Shown here in pieces: positions 12,529-22,773 of a stretch of 64,000 nt of DNA. Location: positions 635,380 through 699,379 of the forward strand of contig MU119209.1 of the NCBI GenBank assembly GCA_014904845.1, in the 5' to 3' direction. The notes below the pieces were generated by a model, which was not told the DNA's origin, searched no databases, and saw nothing but the letters and a program-made list of their open reading frames with translations. Every line of letters begins with the position of its first letter. Position 1 is the stretch's first letter. The translations under genes were made by a program, and so were the position numbers. The stretch is from Acephala macrosclerotiorum. Lineage: Eukaryota; Ascomycota; Leotiomycetes; Helotiales; Mollisiaceae.

Positions 12529-13422
12529 CTAGACCACACTTCCTGGTTCCAAAGCTGGTTCATGTGCCTTCCGTCCAACCTTCTCCATCAACCCCTCCCC
12601 CCTCTGCTCCCTCTCCATCTCTCTCCCGTGCATCTTCTTTACCCTTTCCAAAATCCAAAAATTATACAAAGCAAACAATACACCCGTAACCACCATCGCA
12701 CTCCCCGTAACAGTAGCCGTCACCCGCGCCGTAATACTCCAAGCCCCACCTTGCTGTCCATAAACTTGCACCAACGTACTTATCAATCCCGCAAAAGAAT
12801 TCAAACACCCAGGTAAAAAGATCCTGTTTAACAACCAGACGTAATTTTGGTGCCATTTATACCAGAGCCAACTCATCCCTAAAGCGCCGATTCCACAGCA
12901 GACGCCGGCGATGACGAGAAGAGACACGTGCTTTACGCTGTGCAGGATAGCGGTTGCGGCTGCGGAGGAGGAGACGTTGGGGTTGTCGTCTAGTTTTTGG
13001 ATGGATGTGAATGTTCCAGGAAAGATTATGAACCCAGCTAATAAAATCCAAGTAAAGAATGAGGCGAGGATGTTGTGGAGACGGGGGATGGTGTCGAGGG
13101 ATAGGAGCATGGACATGTAGCGTGTTTGAACCGAATTTTGGCGGTATGGTCCTAAGGGTTGGTATGAGGAGCGTTCGTTTGGGGGAGGGACGTAGTATGG
13201 CGATGTTGATATGTTTTTGGAGGGGGAAGAGGAGTGGCGGGTTGGGATGGGGAAGTGGTGTTGGATTGTTGGGGCATCGTGGGCGGTGGTTCTTGAGCGT
13301 TCTGGTTTTCGAATGGAGGTTGTGCCGATGGTTTTTATGCTGCCGTTTGAGTGGGAGTGTGGTTGTGATATTGGGAGGGTGGAGGAACGACCCATGGTTG
13401 TGGGCTGTTGCAAGATGGGCAA
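12529..13422 (-). CDS. Four-helix membrane protein, conserved fungal type
   Basis: Single exon, 297 aa (a second ATG at 13395 would shorten it by 9). About 100 N-terminal residues are polar and Ser/Pro/His-rich, probably cytosolic. Four hydrophobic segments follow: around residues 112-132 (ILASFFTWILLAGFIIFPGT), 160-185 (SLLVIAGVCCGIGALGMSWL), 198-218 (IFLPGCLNSFAGLISTLVQV) and 230-252 (TVTGSAMVVTGVLFALYNFW). The tail is charged. No enzymatic motif is visible. The layout resembles uncharacterised ascomycete membrane proteins; I do not recognise a named family. It is transcribed towards the 3' end of mrc1, with about 225 bp between stop codons. Confidence 0.75.
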   Translation of the reverse strand: MPILQQPTTMGRSSTLPISQPHSHSNGSIKTIGTTSIRKPERSRTTAHDAPTIQHHFPIPTRHSSSPSKNISTSPYYVPPPNERSSYQPLGPYRQNSVQTRYMSMLLSLDTIPRLHNILASFFTWILLAGFIIFPGTFTSIQKLDDNPNVSSSAAATAILHSVKHVSLLVIAGVCCGIGALGMSWLWYKWHQNYVWLLNRIFLPGCLNSFAGLISTLVQVYGQQGGAWSITARVTATVTGSAMVVTGVLFALYNFWILERVKKMHGREMEREQRGEGLMEKVGRKAHEPALEPGSVV

Positions 13423-14298
13423 TTTGATCTGGATTTGTCTGTAAATGTACTATGCGAGGCACTGAAACTATGGGGCAAGAAATTGTACAATGAGACTTCT
13501 GTAATTGAAAAATGAACGATATTGTATGAGAGAGGCTTTGTGATTGAAACTTGAGAATAAGTACAAGCAATCACGCACGAAACGGAGAGTCAAAGAGATA
13601 TATGAATCAGGCCTTCCCCTCGACCTCACTTACTGTCGCAGACACCACCCCGCCTCAAGCGCCAAACCTGCTACCATCCCCGTCAAAACGCATCGCCAGT
13701 AATCCAGAAATACTCGCATCCTCAAAATCGAAGCTCCTTCATTGATCGTGAGGCCGGCGCAAGATGCTCAGATAGAACAGGTGGTGTTGAGTTATTCGCA
13801 GATCTTTTCCTGCGAGCCAATTATCCAGCGGTTTCGATTTGAAGTGAAGCGTGCGACAGTGAGGTTGATTGGTGGCGCCAGGGGTTTGACCCCTGAATTG
13901 GCGCCTGTATGATGACGCCGCGTCGCCGGGAAATGCAAGGGTTAGAATAACGGACACAGCCACACGAGACAGAGATGGAAGTTGTAGATATCGTTAGAAT
14001 AACAAGGGGAGAAAATCGGGGTCGATCGCGAAAACGTCTTGGCTTGAGGGGAAATTTCCCAGGATGATGGCAATTGGGCACGACTCACTTGAGTAAACCA
14101 GAGTTTGGTGGGACATTCGCCTGGTCTCATTTGGATGAGTAAATTACGTTCTGGAGTTCGCGACTTCGCGACGCCATGTCTTGGTATGATTGAAACCGAA
14201 TTTTGAAAGTCCCTCAAAGCCTCCAAGTGCCTGAATTCGGTGACGCTGACCGTCACAGTCAGAGCAAATAAATTATTACCGTATCATACATACACAGA
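13423..14298. other. Intergenic
   Basis: Between the start of the membrane-protein gene and the stop of prp24. No credible gene is seen. It contains a GC-rich hairpin (13874-13905) listed separately. Overlapping short frames at 13739-14256 show no conserved composition. Confidence 0.5.
13874..13905. repeat. GC-rich inverted repeat (hairpin)
   Basis: GGCGCCAGGGGT is followed by a short loop and then ACCCCT, a 4-nt bulge and TGGCGCC. The two arms could form a stem of about 12 bp interrupted by the bulge. There is no downstream T-run, and bacterial-type terminators do not apply here. Function unknown. Confidence 0.5.
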
Positions 14299-17200
14299 CT
14301 ACTCCGAGCCTCCCTTAACGAACATAGCCTTAAAGTCCGCATTGCTCTTGGGCTTTTTGGCCTCCCCATTTTGACCATTAACTCCCCCACCAGCGGACGA
14401 AGATGCAGCCGGTGCCTTAGAAAATCCGAGACCTCTCTTTTGACCAAGTCCTCCCTTCCCGCCCGGGCCCGGTCTCCTAATAGGAGCGGCAGGTTGCATG
14501 AATCCTGCTGCCGCTGCTGTGGGCTTCTTTGCTCCTCCGACTTGAATCCGATCCGTCTTTACCTCCTCCTTTTCCGCGAAAAGGTCCCTCAGTCCTCCAG
14601 TCCGAAGTTTCCGCCCGGGAACAATCTCATAATCAACCAGTCCGAGAGCGGCTCGACCCGCCGCCGTGGCATCGGAATACTCGACAATCGCGCCCTGGTG
14701 ATCAAGGCGGAGAGAGAGTTTGACGATTTCGCCGTACGGCTCAGCGATGGCTCGAATGCGCGAATCATTCACGGTATCCGGAACATTCAAAATCGTCATC
14801 GTTCTGTTCCTGGTGTCGTTCTTGGTGTCACCATCTGGAGCTGGCGATGGCGACATGGCTGACTGTCCCTCAGGTGCCGGGGACAATGACGACACTTTGC
14901 CAGTAGTTGCTGTTGGTTTGAAATTCTTACCGACGGACACTTCAACTTTGAGAATGCGAGCCTTGAGTTTGGTGCTATCCAACTCAAGAGCTGCATTGGC
15001 TTGTTCTTTCGTCTCGAATGAAACGAAGCCTGCGCCTTTGCTGTCTCCCGAGGGATGCTTGAGAATCCTGCATTTCTCAACCTTGCCGTATTTGCTGAAT
15101 ACCTTCTCCAACTCAGCCTCCGTGATGCTGAAGTCGAGACTTGTAAAGTGGAGTTCGCGGCCATCTGCCATAGCACCTTCACGATCTTTCTTGTTAGCAG
15201 GATCCGAATACTGCGCACTCAACTTATAGAGACCTCCCAACGACTTTCCGTGGAGTTGTGTTGCGGCGGCAGCAGCTTCTGCAGTCTTGAAGGAGAGGTA
15301 GCAGAATCGTCGATGAGTGTTGGCCTTCAGACTTGGCCATCGAATGCTGAATATCTCACCGCAGTCTTTGAAGAGGTTGCGTAAATAAGCGTCATCGGCG
15401 GTTGGTGGGAAATTCGTGACGAACAAGGTCAAACCTGTGCCAGGAGTCACTGATATTTGCTTGTCGACAAAGTATTTCGCGTCTCGTAGAAGGGCCGATT
15501 GTGCTTCTTCCGGGGTCCGGAACTCGATCAACGCGGTCGAAGAGAGCTTGTCGGATTCGGACTTCACAGTAATACTGTTGATATGTCCATACTCCTTAAA
15601 ATATTGCCTAACTTTGGGTTGAGCGACTTCCGCGGGTAAATTGGTGACTAGGACGGTGGTATTCTCACGGTCACGTTTCAAATGCTGCTCTCGCAAGGCA
15701 TCTTGGTCCACACTTTTCATCTTCTTCTTGGCAGCACCCTCGACTTCCTCCGGCTCCCTCTTCCTCTTCGTAGCACCGGATGGTGAATCACCCTCCTCTG
15801 TTGGGATATCCTGTGGGGCCTCCATGGGTTGCTGTTGCTGGGCGTAGAGTGCAGCCTCGGCCTCCCTTTGTTTGGCGACGGAGATCCTTTTCTGATGAAC
15901 GAAACTCATCATTTTTAGAAGAGTGTCGACATCTTCGTAAATTTGGCAATGTCGAATGCAAATTTCTAAGATCCTCTCAGGCCAATCTAGACCCTTCTTG
16001 TGTACAGCCTGGACGAGGACGGAAGTGGCCAGCTTTGGTTGGCTAGTTGGGTGTCGAACAGTCATCTCCCAGAGGTAGTATTGTTCCCAAAAGTCGTAGC
16101 TCGTGTCGTGAGTTTTTACAAGCTTTCTCCAGAACTCTCGTGCCCCTTCAATCTGATTCTTCTGGGTGAGATGTTGGATGATGAGCCGCTCGATACGAAA
16201 CATTGGATCGCCTTTCCATTCCTTGCCATGTCGTCTCTTGCCCCACTCTTGAACGTCTTCTAACGCAGTAGGCAGTCCCATGTCTGCGACATCAAGATTC
16301 TCATCGTTCGCTCCAGCAACCATTGCCAGTCGTGTCAGGTAGCCACTCCAAGCAATGTAGAATTCAACGACGCTTGCCATTCCATCACGATCTAGCTCGC
16401 GGGTGTTTGTTGCAGCGTGCTTTATTTGCTCCATGGTAGAAAATGGTAGATTTTCGGACTCAGCGTAGAGAATGTAGCGTGCCCAAAGTGTTCCAGACCA
16501 AGGGCAATGGTTTGTCGCTCGTTGTATGACAGGTAGGACAGCGGGTAGTTGAGGGTCGTTGACGTTGGCCTTAGTGTCTGAGAGCCAGACGACGTATTCC
16601 TCCCAAACGTTTGGATCAGAGCCAAGTGAAGTCGAGCATAGAGCTCTCTCGTACAGAGCAACGCAGAGAATCAGTAGGCTGGCGGGTGCGCCCTTTATCG
16701 TGTTTTTCAAAGCTTGACCATGCTCATAATGAAGATAGTTCTTCATTTCCTGCGTAACGGCTTCGGCATCGAGAGAGTTGACGGCCTGTTTCAACTTCAA
16801 CTCGTGGTCCTCACGACGCTTGTAGATATTTTTCGCATCTTTAGTCAACTTGTCGTTGGTGACCTTGACCATAGTTGATTCGTAGTTGTTCTGGTCGTAT
16901 TTGGAAACGAATGAGGAGAACATCTGCCAGGTTTCGTCCCAGTTAGCATGTGGGGTGTGTAGTCGATCAAGGAAGAGGCTTCGAACGCGTTCGAGACTCT
17001 GATGGTCTAGAGGGTTGGGAAGCTGGTCAAGCTCGATTAACATCCATCGATTCCATAGTTCGTGGCTGTCGTTCAGTCTGTATTGAGTAGCCTGTGCACC
17101 TTGGTTCCAAATATCCAATGCCATCTCCAGTGGGAACAGTTCTTGGCCAACCTGCTGTTCCTCTTCGGTCCAACCTGCGTCGCCATTCTGGCAATCCGTA

Positions 17201-17376
17201 TAGAGAGACCATACCCATTCGCAGTATGCCAGCCACAACTTGATTGACCAAGGTTCTGCGGCAATCGCGCGCTTATACAACTCCACAACGCCAACTCTCT
17301 GGTCAAGGTCGCCCGCAGTCCTACTTGCTTCATCCACCAGAGCAAGCCATCCGTCTTCGCCTACCGGATCAGACAT
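14299..17376 (-). CDS. prp24: U6 snRNP assembly factor, Prp24/SART3-like
   Basis: Single exon, 1025 aa. The N-terminal half consists of HAT (half-a-TPR) repeats (for example LYKRAIAAEPWSIKLWLAYC near residue 32), as in human SART3 and filamentous-fungal Prp24. Four RRMs follow, starting near residues 571 (TTVLVTNLPAEVA), 648 (TLFVTNFPPTADD), 739 (ELHFTSLDFSITEAEL) and 859 (MTILNVPDTVND). A basic nuclear-localisation-like stretch precedes the first RRM. The C terminus carries the Lsm-interaction motif NADFKAMFVKG, which binds the Lsm2-8 ring. The family anneals U4 and U6 snRNAs and recycles U6 after splicing. Yeast Prp24 lacks the HAT domain, so this longer form is the one expected in Pezizomycotina. 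It is divergent from the uL22m gene, with about 300 bp between them. Confidence 0.95.
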   Translation of the reverse strand: MSDPVGEDGWLALVDEASRTAGDLDQRVGVVELYKRAIAAEPWSIKLWLAYCEWVWSLYTDCQNGDAGWTEEEQQVGQELFPLEMALDIWNQGAQATQYRLNDSHELWNRWMLIELDQLPNPLDHQSLERVRSLFLDRLHTPHANWDETWQMFSSFVSKYDQNNYESTMVKVTNDKLTKDAKNIYKRREDHELKLKQAVNSLDAEAVTQEMKNYLHYEHGQALKNTIKGAPASLLILCVALYERALCSTSLGSDPNVWEEYVVWLSDTKANVNDPQLPAVLPVIQRATNHCPWSGTLWARYILYAESENLPFSTMEQIKHAATNTRELDRDGMASVVEFYIAWSGYLTRLAMVAGANDENLDVADMGLPTALEDVQEWGKRRHGKEWKGDPMFRIERLIIQHLTQKNQIEGAREFWRKLVKTHDTSYDFWEQYYLWEMTVRHPTSQPKLATSVLVQAVHKKGLDWPERILEICIRHCQIYEDVDTLLKMMSFVHQKRISVAKQREAEAALYAQQQQPMEAPQDIPTEEGDSPSGATKRKREPEEVEGAAKKKMKSVDQDALREQHLKRDRENTTVLVTNLPAEVAQPKVRQYFKEYGHINSITVKSESDKLSSTALIEFRTPEEAQSALLRDAKYFVDKQISVTPGTGLTLFVTNFPPTADDAYLRNLFKDCGEIFSIRWPSLKANTHRRFCYLSFKTAEAAAAATQLHGKSLGGLYKLSAQYSDPANKKDREGAMADGRELHFTSLDFSITEAELEKVFSKYGKVEKCRILKHPSGDSKGAGFVSFETKEQANAALELDSTKLKARILKVEVSVGKNFKPTATTGKVSSLSPAPEGQSAMSPSPAPDGDTKNDTRNRTMTILNVPDTVNDSRIRAIAEPYGEIVKLSLRLDHQGAIVEYSDATAAGRAALGLVDYEIVPGRKLRTGGLRDLFAEKEEVKTDRIQVGGAKKPTAAAAGFMQPAAPIRRPGPGGKGGLGQKRGLGFSKAPAASSSAGGGVNGQNGEAKKPKSNADFKAMFVKGGSE

Positions 17377-17673
17377 CCTGCCGAATGTTGGCTGGAAGCT
17401 CGCGAAAGGAGGTCTGGAGGAACAGTCTTGAGCGGTGACTGTCCGAATAGAATTTCAGTGGTCGAAATTACCATTTCAAAGCTAATACTTCAAAAGGCAG
17501 AAGGAGAGGTCGTGAAATAAAAAGAGTTCGTGTTCTGCCTGTGATTTCGAGCTCTTGCACGCTAGTAACAACTTAAATCCGCTCCAGACCGCCCACGTGA
17601 CACAAACATTTTTGCGATGTGAAATCGAAGTTCGAGCATCAACGAGATCACGAACAGAGCATCAGTGGCCAAC

Positions 17674-18746
17674 ATGAGCTTGCATCTGCCATCCAGAAGG
17701 GTGGTACGGTCGGGTAATTATATCTATATTCTATTTGTAGGAGGATGAAGCTAATTGATGAAAAGCCACGGCCTTGATCTCCTCTCAGACCTCTCCCTCC
17801 TTCCTCACACCATGCATCCAGAAACGACTTCTATGGGGAAGAATAGATCATAAAGATGCCGTCCCTGGAGCAGCTAAGCCGCAGAATCCTTTGACCGAAG
17901 AATACCTCAAGAGAAAGCCGAAACAACAAGCTCTTGTTCGTGGTGATCTCGCAGAATCGTCGATCTTCGAAGATGAGGAAATTGCTGGGCCCAAGCCCAA
18001 GGTGAAGGTCGACAAAGAGAAAGGCACTCAAAAGAAGGATCTTGCACGAAATCCGGATGCTATGGCTGCTGCGACAGATCCAGACCCAAGGAGCCGAGAA
18101 AGATGGGAGCGCAAGATGGTCATTCAGCAGATACATAAGCGTGGGAGGTTGACGAGGACGCAGCAATTGAAGAGAGAAGAGCGTGTAATCTTATCGAAAA
18201 GTCACGACTTCAAGACCTCTGTCAAGAAGCTGATGCCGCTGGCTCGACAAATTGCTGGGAAGACTGTCGAGGACGCCATCATCCAAATGCGATTTTCCAA
18301 GAAGCAGGTTGCGAAGGATGTGAAGGAGCACCTTGAACACGCTCGGAACGAAGCTATTGTCAGGAGAGGGATGGGACTTGGTCTCAAGGATCAGGAATTT
18401 ACACCAGTCAAGATCCAGACCAAGCATGGGAAGCGTATCAAGGTCGAAGACCCTACAACGCTGTATGTCGACCAAGCTTGGTGTGGAAAGGGGCTTTATG
18501 GAAGGTCGCTAGATCACAGAGCAAGAGGAAACATCTACCTCTTGAAGAACCGTACCACTAGTGAGTATCCTTCAAATCCATTGAGTCTCTCAGCTAATGT
18601 ATGAAGGTCTCTCGCTCGTTTTGAAGGAAGAGAAGACTCGAATTCGACAACATAACGAAAGGGAGCAGAAGGCGCAGAAGAAGAAACTTTGGGTGCAGTT
18701 GCCGAACAGACCCATCACTGCACAGAGACAGTACTATTCATGGTAG
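17674..18746 (+). CDS. Mitochondrial large-subunit ribosomal protein uL22m
   Basis: Proposed exons: 17674-17703, 17789-18560 and 18607-18746; 313 aa. The body is clear: residues 120-230 match ribosomal L22 (VKKLMPLARQIAGKTVEDAI, then IQMRFSKKQVAKDVKEHL), preceded by a mitochondria-specific N-terminal extension and followed by a C-terminal extension (KLWVQLPNRPI). The long central frame has no ATG of its own near the amino end. I therefore infer a short first exon (MSLHLPSRRV) joined by an 85-bp intron ending in CTCTCAG at 17788. The donor (17704 or 17701) is uncertain, but both keep the frame. The short basic first exon would suit a mitochondrial targeting peptide. uL22 lines the peptide exit tunnel of the ribosome. 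Confidence 0.85.
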
Positions 18747-19135
18747 ACTGTGTGTATATTGATACGAAGATATGTACAATATTAAATTGTATGATATGGT
18801 TGATCTCCTCACGAAAGATCACAATTTAGGTCTGGTCTACCTCAAAAATCTTGAAGACAGAGCAGCATGCCATCGCGCATACGGGTGACTATACCTGCCT
18901 ACCATCATACTCTCCCCTGAGGAAGCTCTTACGGGTAGTTCGTGCTTTTCCATTCAATATTTTCAGTCCATGCAAGTCTATCCAATGAGTGTTTTGGTCG
19001 CTACGTAATCATGAGCACTTCCTTGATTCCTGAAACGAATTCATATATTCTGCCGTCAAAATCTCTCCCTGGCACCATGGCAAGTGCTCAACCTGTCGAA
19101 TGGGTCATGTTCCATTCATCCTCTTTGGGTTATAG

Positions 19136-19489
19136 GGAGATGATATCGAGGACTGGACCTACCGAACTACTGACTACATCATAGATGCGTTACCTCAACT
19201 GCGATCAGATCCTGCACTCTGCAGCAAATTCCAATTCCATGAGGAGGCATATCACCATTCTAGCAGCATGGCCGTCTCAATTACGCAAGCACGCGCAACC
19301 ATTTTTCAGCGACTATATCACTGGGAAACCCTCCTCTTTATTACATATGGTGTACTTATCTACTTTAGCTCCATACTCGATCGCACAATCTGTTCCGATA
19401 TCATGCCAGACATGCCGCTCTCGGTTCAAGATAAAATACGTTATCGCACTCCAGAGAAATATAACACGTGGATCTTGGTTGCATATGAG
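19136..19489 (+). pseudogene. Interrupted coding fragment next to the AT-rich element
   Basis: This frame stays open for about 118 codons with protein-like composition: DIEDWTYRTTDYIIDALPQL, then a hydrophobic helix LLFITYGVLIYFSS, then TPEKYNTWILVAYEY. It has no ATG at its head and runs straight into the left terminal repeat of the element, where it stops. This suggests a gene exon broken by the insertion. The protein is not recognised. Sequence on the far side of the element (20261-20400) has coding-like composition in one frame, but a shift is needed to join it. Confidence 0.35.
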
Positions 19490-19491
19490 TA

Positions 19492-20257
19492 CAATCGGGT
19501 TCGCTTAAAACTCGTCACGTGATTTTCTTATTTACCAACTTTGATTTATTATGACTTTAGCAAAATAAAACCAAAACTTTTCGGGTTTAAAGTATTTTAT
19601 AATTTAATATAAAAATAACCATTTTAATTTAAATTTCGCTTATTTATATAAATAATATATTTATAAAATAAATTATATATTTTTAATATATTTTAAAACT
19701 TTTTAGTAACAAATAATATTATAAATAAAAATATTATCATTAACCTTTTTAATATAAAATAAAGCTAAAATAAATTTAGTTTATTTTTAAAGGTTTTAAA
19801 CGTTTTCAAAAGAGATTTTTTAAGTAATAATTTTTTAAATATTAAGATTTTCGTTATTTTTCGTTTATTTTCGCTTATTTTTCGTAAATTTACAAGTTTT
19901 AAAAAATAAAATTTAAAGTATTTATTAAAAATAAAATGCATTCCTTTTTATTTTGATTTAAATTTTATAAAGGATTTATAAATTTATAATTAATTTTTAT
20001 TTTAAAATTTTATTTAATGAATAAATTCGAGTTTAATATAATAAAAAATTTATATATTTTTTTTTAATTTTCAAAGATTAATTATAAAATATATTATTAA
20101 TATATATAATACATATTAATGTTTATATTATTATTTTAATAATATAATTTTAGTTTTTTTTAATTTTATGAAATTTTATCTATTTAAAAGAAAGTTATAA
20201 AAAGAATAAAATTGAGGTATCGAAATTCACGTGACGAGTTTTAAGCGAACCCGATTG
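19492..20257. mobile_element. AT-rich inverted-repeat transposon relic, TA target site
   Basis: Perfect 31-bp terminal inverted repeats lie at 19492-19522 and 20227-20257, starting CAATCGGGTTCGCTTAAAAC. Each is flanked on the outside by TA (19490-19491 and 20258-20259), the target duplication typical of Tc1/mariner elements, including fungal Fot1/pogo types. The 700-bp interior is almost pure A+T and has no reading frame, so the element is non-autonomous or destroyed. The boundary is sharp: repeats and flanks have normal composition. C-to-T mutation of repeats (RIP) could explain the interior, but the unmutated CpA sites in the repeats argue that RIP alone is not the answer. Confidence 0.8.
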
Positions 20258-20749
20258 TACTTCTTATGCTATGCTTGCTTTTCCTAACGCGGTTGTATTC
20301 CACTTGTGGAATCTGAGAAACTGCTTGAGGGGCAAGAGAAAGTGGAGGCGTATGGATCTGTGCTATAGAAGAGGCCATAGAAGCTACTGGAGAGGAGGAA
20401 AGATGAATGTGGGTTAGAAGAGTGCTTCTGTCGCCATGGGATATCTCAGGTAAGCTATCTTATTTTGTGGAGGAGGAGCAACGCGTAGACTTAATATTCA
20501 CTTTGGACAAGACCTTCTCTCAAATTCAAAGCAGGACTATTGATCCCAGTGCGATTCGGCATCCAAGTTGTGTGGAAGCGTTAGTTCACAACTTCTGATC
20601 TCACATTCTATCTTGGGAAAAGCCCCATGATCGCTCGGACATGCTCCTCTAGCCCATGCAAGTCAACGATGATTTCTCCACCAGAAGCTAGTATCTTTTC
20701 GTTATAGTGGAAACGATTCCTACAGAATAGTATCATCACCTCCTGGGAC

Positions 20750-20890
20750 CTCGCTTTTTATCTCCTAGAGATACAGCTCTCAAGTGTCTGCAATTTGCCT
20801 GCCAAGTTTTGTATGTCTTCACGATCCTGATAGCCCAGTCAATATGCATTTCTCACTCCCTAAGATGCGTCTCAAAACAGCGACAAAATT
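20750..20890 (+). repeat. Decayed unit, copy 1
   Basis: Diverged counterpart of 21380-21490. Shared features are a CTAG acceptor-like start, a stretch encoding LLEIQ-like residues, and AAGATGCGTCTCAAAACAGC against AAGATGAGTCTTAAAACAGC in copy 2. This copy contains stop codons. Confidence 0.4.
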
Positions 20891-21379
20891 ACCTTTACCC
20901 CTCTTTTACCCTATCCATTTCACTACAATCCGAACTTGAGATCGACTCGAACGAGCGCTTCGAGGAACACCCGGCCTAGAACACTATCATCACGTCTGGG
21001 CCACTAGTAATATCTTTATTGTCCCTTAAGAAAGCCTACGAAGCATTCGAAGTGCTGATACTCCTAATTATCGTTTGATTCAGTTCGCTATTGACCTTGT
21101 TGTCGCGGCCGAGAAGGGACAAAACGAATCTCAGAAAGGGGCCTCGCTTTTCTTGGAATTAGAAGATGCTAGTGTAAGATCATAATGCTAGTTGGTAGCC
21201 TGGTAGGTAGTAATCAATTGCTTCACTTTGCGTGTCTGCGAGCCACTCGCTATCCTCTTTCATTTAGCGAGGCCATTTCGAGGAACGGTCTTCAGTAGCA
21301 TTATCACTTCTGTCGATGATGTACGTATGATATTTCGTTTCCCATTTGGACATCGCATTCAAACTTTAGATACACCCTA

Positions 21380-21490
21380 GAAAATTCAAGCTCTTGGAAT
21401 TACAAGCAGAGTTATCGACCGAGTTGCCCAACGGCATCAACATGGCCGTTCGATTCCCCAAGATGAGTCTTAAAACAGCAAGCGATTAAT
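21380..21490 (+). repeat. Decayed unit, copy 2
   Basis: After a CCTAG that looks like an intron end, this copy reads openly as KFKLLELQAELSTELPNGIN and on to AVRFPKMSLKTASD before a stop. It is better preserved than copy 1 at 20750-20890. The parent gene is not recognised; the pair suggests an old local duplication. Confidence 0.4.
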
Positions 21491-21887
21491 ACTGCTGGAC
21501 AAGATCATTGACTACTACTTTTACCTCAATTTCGCCATCTTCGTGTTAGGAGTAATTCTTATCCAAAATTTCGGACCTACATATATACCGGGAGAACTCG
21601 AGGAAGCAAGAAAGATTCTGTCTGATAGAAGAAATTGGACGTGGGATACTTGGCTTTTCGAGATCCGATTAATGTCTTTGATCCTGACATGCGGGGGAAA
21701 ATTGATAGAAGTATGGGTAAGGCCCTTCATTCTGGGCTTCTGTTTCGTTCGACCTGCGCTCGATGTTGTTGCTGCAGAAGAGGCGAGAGTTGCGGAAGAT
21801 GTCGAAGCATTATGGAACCAACTCCCGGGCCCGGCATTTATCGAAAAAGTCAAAGAGGAGTCGATCGCATTGTCAGAAGAGAAGTGA
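21474..21887 (+). other. Unassigned reading frame
   Basis: Open for about 137 codons (first ATG at 21543, 114 aa). It has one hydrophobic segment (YLNFAIFVLGVILI) and an acidic, Glu-rich C terminus (VAAEEARVAEDVEALW). It follows the decayed repeat copy 2 and may be the last exon of a broken gene. No family is recognised. Confidence 0.25.
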
Positions 21888-22305
21888 GAGTTTGGCAGCG
21901 AACACCCTTGAGCTGAAAGGTTTTCAGGTGAGCGATCAAGGATGAGCCGTGGAGGTTGGGAGCCAGTTGTCCAGGACGCGAGTTTTTGAATCCGATTTCA
22001 GTCCTCGATCGCATTTTCCTCCAAGAAGCAAATCTTCTCTCTCGAGTGTCTGTGAGCAGCGTCAACTCAAAATGTTGGTCTGGCGTTTTTGAAGTTGAGG
22101 AAGGAAGGAACGACCACGCCAACTCCTCTACCTTCTCAACAACTCCTCGGAACTTCTTCACAACATCACATCATCTCGCATTCATCGAAAACAAAAATTA
22201 CACTACAAACTACGAATTGCAATAAATCACAAATCGTCAGCGTCCCGACCCCTCAAGAAACATCCTTCCTAACCCATCCCATACCCACAACACCACCACC
22301 CAAAA

Positions 22306-22773
22306 ATGACACACTCTCACCATCACCCGTCATACTTGTCAACCTCACAACCCACCAAACCCCGCTACAAAACCCTCTCAAAAGCCCTCTGGTTAACCGG
22401 CTTCCTAACATACATTCTCCTCTCCATATCAACGCCAATAATAACACTCGTATTAATCTACCACCACGACGTCTTCTCTCTTGCTAAACATTGTATCAAC
22501 ACCTCTAACACCAACTCGATCAACCTCAAACAATCATGCGAAAAAACAGCAGATATGGTAACGGTGTTTTTTGCATGTCTGGTTCTACTCTCATTATTGA
22601 TCGCGAGTATCAGTCTCTTGGTCTTACTGAGGGCATTGTTTGAGAGTGTCTGGGGAGGCTGTGGGTGGAGGGGGAATAGGGTTGGGAGAGGGGTTAGGTG
22701 GTTTTGGGGGTTTGGGTGTCAGGTGCATTTGGATGAGGCACAGGCGAGACTGGGATCGGATGTCCTGGGTTAA
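22306..22773 (+). CDS. Small hypothetical protein with two membrane segments
   Basis: Single exon, 155 aa, ATG preceded by an A-rich CCCAAAA context. Two strong hydrophobic helices are seen, about residues 25-53 (LWLTGFLTYILLSISTPIIT) and 84-110 (VTVFFACLVLLSLLIASISL), separated by a polar loop with two cysteines (AKHC and KQSC). The N terminus is His/Ser-rich and the tail is Gly/Trp/Arg-rich. I do not recognise a family. Composition and start context make it plausible, but it has no conserved motif to prove it. Confidence 0.5.
   Translation: MTHSHHHPSYLSTSQPTKPRYKTLSKALWLTGFLTYILLSISTPIITLVLIYHHDVFSLAKHCINTSNTNSINLKQSCEKTADMVTVFFACLVLLSLLIASISLLVLLRALFESVWGGCGWRGNRVGRGVRWFWGFGCQVHLDEAQARLGSDVLG

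Larger units (their letters stand above)
18747..22305. other. Gene-poor stretch with relics and an AT-rich element
   Basis: About 3.5 kb without a credible intact gene. It contains an interrupted reading frame (19136-19489), an AT-rich inverted-repeat element (19492-20257), two diverged copies of a short coding-like unit (about 20750-20890 and 21380-21490) and an unassigned frame at 21474-21887. All are described separately. Confidence 0.6.
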
